This document shows positions 8,333 through 10,476 of a DNA stretch of 10,476 bases, in pieces. The position numbers and the translations under genes were made by a program. This DNA is from UBA11663 sp049616325 (GTDB lineage Bacteria; Bacteroidota; Bacteroidia; Flavobacteriales_D; Sanyastnellaceae): NCBI GenBank assembly GCA_049616325.1, contig JBMZHG010000052.1, positions 1-10,476 on the forward strand. The letters run 5' to 3'. Each line of letters opens with the position of its first letter. Positions within the stretch are counted from its first letter, which is position 1. The notes below the pieces were generated by a model. That model was not told the origin of the DNA. It worked only from the letters and a program-made list of their open reading frames with translations, and did no database searches.

Positions 8333-8613
8333 TGCAGAGAGTAGGGACTTTTCCAAGATAGCAGAATTTACTTCCCTTCCAAGGGGAGTGCAACCCAGGT
8401 CACATGAATCGCGAGGTTTTGAAATCTTCTTCTCCCGAGTGCGACCACCCGCTTGTATCCTTCCTCCAAAACCAGCAGATTGCCCCCTTCCCGTGAGGGG
8501 AATCGCCTCTTCAGGCCGCCTGAAGAGGCGATCATCAAGTGGACCGCGCAGGACAAAAGCCAATCAGGAAGACAGCCATGGGCTTTGGGCTGAAAGGCAA
8601 TTCACCCCACCGC
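8333..8613. other. 281-bp intergenic region between FISUMP lipoprotein and kinase genes
   Basis: The HK frame stays open through most of this interval, but its translation is basic, low-complexity and precedes a clear signal peptide, so I treat it as noncoding. It holds the strong hairpin at 8502-8532, a small adjacent one (CCCCT at 8484-8488 with AGGGG at 8496-8500), and a TATCTTGG element near 8353-8360 on the minus strand that weakly resembles a Bacteroidota -7 box. The kinase promoter probably lies here. No tRNA or other RNA gene was recognised. Confidence 0.5.
8502..8532 (-). repeat. Perfect 14-bp-stem inverted repeat (strong hairpin, possible terminator without U-tract)
   Basis: The left arm 8502-8515 (ATCGCCTCTTCAGG) pairs perfectly with 8519-8532 around a CCG loop. 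The hairpin lies 81 nt past the stop of the FISUMP gene and 169 nt before the kinase start, in the same direction. Neither flank carries a T-run on either strand, so it is not a standard rho-independent terminator. It may still be a processing or pausing structure, a transcript-stabilising 3' end, or one copy of a dispersed palindromic repeat. The structure is certain; its role is open. Confidence 0.85.
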
Positions 8614-9447
8614 CTACAGAGAATCTTGCAGACATCGAATGGACAAACCCCAGTTCAAAAAATGGCTTTGTCGAATGACCGTTGAGTCGACGTGATTCAG
8701 CCACCGATACCAATTCCCTTCTCCGTATGTCGTCGAACTCCACCAATACCCGTCAGATCCCAAATCACCATAGAAACCATCAAATCCTCCCGTCATTCCT
8801 CTTGCTCCTGCTGGTCGTGCATCAAAGCCAACGGCGTTCAGTCCATTGCTACTGTCAAAAACCCATCCTGACTGTGATTTAAGTGCGGTGCCTTCAGCAC
8901 CGTCAAATCCTAATTCAGACAAGTGAATCTCCAATTCACTCCAGTCCTCATCTGACGGCACATGCCATCCTGAAGGACAAACATTTCTCTCATCGCGAAC
9001 CACATGTCCGTTGTAGAGAAATCCGAATTGCTGGATGTATTCACCCCGTTCAATGACATTCTCAGGGAACACACACCACGCACCACCCGGCGTTGATTGC
9101 CAATCCGAAGCGTATTCCATCTCCGGAATTACGTCACCTCCGGCATATACCGTCGTGCGCAGATTTTCTGCAAACCAAACCTGTTCACCGATCTGCACAA
9201 CCTCATAGGCATGCCCGTCAAATGTGACAGGGAGAAGTCCAAACTGACAACTGCCGTCGTCTTCAACAGCTTCAGCATCATAGTTGAGCGCATCCGGGTC
9301 GGTACAACCAGAAAATAGGCAACTACCGTCATCCTCGACAGCACTCGGATCATGGTTCAAGGCGTTGGAATCGGTACAACCCTGATGTTCTCTGCAACCA
9401 CAAAACACACTGATGCAAACCAACAACAAGAGGTTTCTCGTGGTCAT
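8614..9447 (-). CDS. FISUMP-domain lipoprotein with two N-terminal GCTD modules
   Basis: The protein has 277 residues from the chosen start. Residues 1-17 are a lipoprotein-type signal peptide (MTTRNLLLLVCISVFCG) with Cys18 as the likely lipidated residue; the -3 position is Phe, so the lipobox is not ideal. Two GCTD modules follow almost at once, at 23-43 and 47-67. Residues 74-275 are a FISUMP domain (Fibrobacter succinogenes major paralogous domain): VQIGEQVWFAENLRTTVYAG, YGFLYN-like FGFLYNGHVV, NVCPSGWHVPSDEDWSEL, GTALKSQSGW, NGLNAVGFDARPAGAR, DGYWWSSTTYGEGNWYRWL and LSIRCLQD. FISUMP proteins are cell-surface proteins of unclear function. It lacks the dockerin-like tail of its neighbours, consistent with lipid anchoring instead. 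The frame is open up to 9654, but that extension crosses a terminator hairpin, so 9447 is preferred. It is probably transcribed alone from a promoter in 9448-9567. Confidence 0.92.
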   Translation of the reverse strand: MTTRNLLLLVCISVFCGCREHQGCTDSNALNHDPSAVEDDGSCLFSGCTDPDALNYDAEAVEDDGSCQFGLLPVTFDGHAYEVVQIGEQVWFAENLRTTVYAGGDVIPEMEYASDWQSTPGGAWCVFPENVIERGEYIQQFGFLYNGHVVRDERNVCPSGWHVPSDEDWSELEIHLSELGFDGAEGTALKSQSGWVFDSSNGLNAVGFDARPAGARGMTGGFDGFYGDLGSDGYWWSSTTYGEGNWYRWLNHVDSTVIRQSHFLNWGLSIRCLQDSL

Positions 9448-9567
9448 GTAATCCCAACGCTCTATGGCTCTATGGTGTTGCACAAGCATACATTCACAAT
9501 GCAAAATGCACAGGATGGTGGACCCAGCAGGACAGAAGCCGAACACCATCAACCCGGATTTGATTTG

Positions 9568-9599
9568 AAAAGGCCCATCCATTGAGGATGGGCCTTTTT
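9568..9599 (-). terminator. Bidirectional rho-independent terminator
   Basis: The left arm 9568-9580 (AAAAGGCCCATCC) pairs perfectly with 9586-9598 around the loop ATTGA, giving a 13-bp stem that is GC-rich at the top and A:T at the base. A T-run follows on the + strand (9595-9599) and a TTTT run follows on the minus strand. It sits 32 nt beyond the stop of the Met-rich/SprB-like gene, so its main job is to end that minus-strand transcript before the FISUMP gene. No + strand gene lies directly upstream. Confidence 0.92.
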
Positions 9600-9631
9600 C
9601 TATGCTTGGGCCTCCTTGAGCACACAGAACC

Positions 9632-10476
9632 TCAACAAGATTCCCCGAACGCACTCAGGAAGTTCAACAAGTCAGCGGTTGACACTTCGCCATCATTATT
9701 TAAATCCTCTGGACATGAATTGTCAGAGGGTGGACACTCAGGAGCATCGTTGAGCCCTGAGTCGTAACCATTTTGGAAGGCTTCATCAAGAGCTTCATCG
9801 TAAATGCAGCTGCCATCGTCATTGGTTGCCTCTGCATTGTAATTGTCGGCACCTTCATAAGTGCATCCTGAAACAACACAAGTACCAAAATCACAATTGC
9901 CATCATCCACATTGGCGAGTTCATTGTAATTGCATGCATCCGGATACGTGCATCCTATCACCCCTCCCTCGGCATAAATGCATGTGCCATCATCCACATT
10001 GGCTGCCTCTGAGTAGTTGCAAGCAAGTGGGTCTGTGCATCCAGCGCAGGAGTATCCGACTTCAATGGTCTTCACATCCGTGCAGCCATTGGTGTGGGTC
10101 AAAGAAGCTGTGTACGTGCCGGCAGCAAGACCTGAAAGCTCAAACGCTGTTCCAAGATTGTTGCCCGCTTCGTCACTCCATGAAACGGTGCAAGCCGATG
10201 AGGCCAACGCCAAAGCATCCATCATGTCGAAGTATGAAATGCCAGCTGCATTCATTGCGTCACTCATCTCGTTGCCCCAAATTTCTCCCCAAAACATGCA
10301 CATCATCGGATCATTGAACTCGATACACATCTCCATCTCAGGGCCCATCATGTACTGATGGAGAATGGACAGGGCCTCGTTGTCCGAGTGCACCGCCAAA
10401 GCATCCATCATTTCATAGTACGAAATGCCAGCTGCATTCATTGCGTCACTCATCTCGTTGCCCCAAATTTCTCCCC
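9632..10476 (-). CDS. Partial secreted protein with Met-rich 62-residue repeat, SprB-like domain, three GCTD modules and dockerin-like tail (N-terminus outside window)
   Basis: The frame is open to the right edge, so only the C-terminal 280 residues are seen. Residues 1-62 are one unit of a methionine-rich repeat beginning GEIWGNEMSDAMNAAGISY; a second unit starts at 63 and breaks off at about 90. Residues 93-140 match a SprB-like repeat (VSWSDEAGNNL, LSGLAAGTYTASLTHTNGC), a family first known from the gliding adhesin SprB. Three modules follow, at 145-165, 174-194 and 203-223 (GCTD, GCTY, GCTY). A linker (DEAFQNGYDSGLNDAPE) leads to the tail CPEDLNNDGEVSTADLLNFL and then SAFGESC, at 254-280. 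The product is most likely a surface or secreted adhesin-like protein. No enzyme domain is visible. It ends 32 nt before a strong terminator, so it closes its own transcription unit. The number of upstream repeats cannot be told. Confidence 0.9.
   Translation of the reverse strand, partial: GEIWGNEMSDAMNAAGISYYEMMDALAVHSDNEALSILHQYMMGPEMEMCIEFNDPMMCMFWGEIWGNEMSDAMNAAGISYFDMMDALALASSACTVSWSDEAGNNLGTAFELSGLAAGTYTASLTHTNGCTDVKTIEVGYSCAGCTDPLACNYSEAANVDDGTCIYAEGGVIGCTYPDACNYNELANVDDGNCDFGTCVVSGCTYEGADNYNAEATNDDGSCIYDEALDEAFQNGYDSGLNDAPECPPSDNSCPEDLNNDGEVSTADLLNFLSAFGESC
10209..10290 (-). repeat. Direct repeat copy 2 of a 186-bp-period tandem repeat (82 nt visible match)
   Basis: This segment matches 10395-10476 with four mismatches in 82 bases, all clustered at 10226-10235; the last 55 bases are identical. 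The spacing is 186 bp, or 62 codons, so the reading frame is kept. In coding order it is the downstream, incomplete unit, diverging into the SprB-like domain after ALAL. Confidence 0.93.
10395..10476 (-). repeat. Direct repeat copy 1 of a 186-bp-period tandem repeat (cut by the window edge)
   Basis: This is the partner of 10209-10290 at a distance of 186 bp. The matching continues to the last base of the window, so the similarity very probably extends beyond it. In coding order this is the upstream unit; its full length is about 10289-10474. Confidence 0.92.

Noticed and set aside
8390..8470. Possible tRNA-like sequence on the minus strand near TTCAAAACC
   Set aside because: No acceptor stem, anticodon stem or D-arm can be drawn around it.
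8333..8563. Longer form of the histidine kinase starting at 8563 (77 extra residues)
   Set aside because: The extra segment is basic and low in complexity, contains the 14-bp hairpin, and would bury the export signal that starts at 8332.
9448..9654. Longer form of the FISUMP protein starting at 9654
   Set aside because: The extension runs through the terminator at 9568-9599 and overlaps the end of the upstream gene; the start at 9447 gives a clean lipoprotein signal peptide.
8564..10476. GC drop over the two right-hand genes as a sign of horizontal transfer
   Set aside because: Hand-counted lines differ by only a few percent (about 45-53% against 55-58%) and overlap; this is too weak without a proper sliding-window analysis.
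1..10476. CRISPR array, phage or transposon hypothesis for the many short repeats
   Set aside because: The repeats are in frame inside genes and encode protein modules; there are no regular spacers, transposase, integrase or terminal inverted repeats.

Overview
The window looks like a chromosomal stretch from a marine Bacteroidota, probably a Flavobacteriales-type organism with fairly high GC (about 52-58% in hand-counted lines). Three things point there. No start codon has a Shine-Dalgarno sequence. Domain families are typical of the group: FISUMP lipoprotein, SprB-like repeat, choice-of-anchor I propeller, hybrid histidine kinase. A cysteine-bounded module of about 21 residues (GCT(D/Y)..A.NY...A..DDGSC), common in secreted proteins of marine Bacteroidota, occurs about 15 times. 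No genus can be named from the sequence alone.

Layout. One partial gene enters from the left on the + strand (3-842). It converges with zero spacing on a run of five minus-strand genes. In transcription order (right to left) these are: a secreted protein with a Met-rich tandem repeat and a SprB-like domain (9632-10476, N-terminus outside the window); a bidirectional rho-independent terminator (9568-9599); a FISUMP lipoprotein (8614-9447); a 281-bp gap holding a perfect 14-bp-stem hairpin (8502-8532); a membrane-bound hybrid histidine kinase (5171-8332); a 1067-residue secreted choice-of-anchor I beta-propeller protein (1850-5053); and a Kazal-domain secreted protein (843-1754). No convincing terminator separates the last three, so kinase, propeller and Kazal genes may be cotranscribed. 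No RNA genes, CRISPR arrays, transposases or att sites were seen.

How the genes may work together. Five of six genes encode exported, cysteine-rich, modular proteins, and all five carry the GCT(D/Y) module. Four of them end in the same tail: a single dockerin-like calcium loop (DLNxDGxVxxxDLLxxLxxF), usually framed by two cysteines. The FISUMP lipoprotein has a lipid anchor instead and lacks the tail, so the tail may serve surface sorting or attachment. The sixth gene, the hybrid kinase, has a large periplasmic sensor region and could monitor the envelope; a regulatory link to its neighbours is inference from position only. The least familiar elements are the shared one-loop tail and the 62-residue Met-rich repeat at the right edge.
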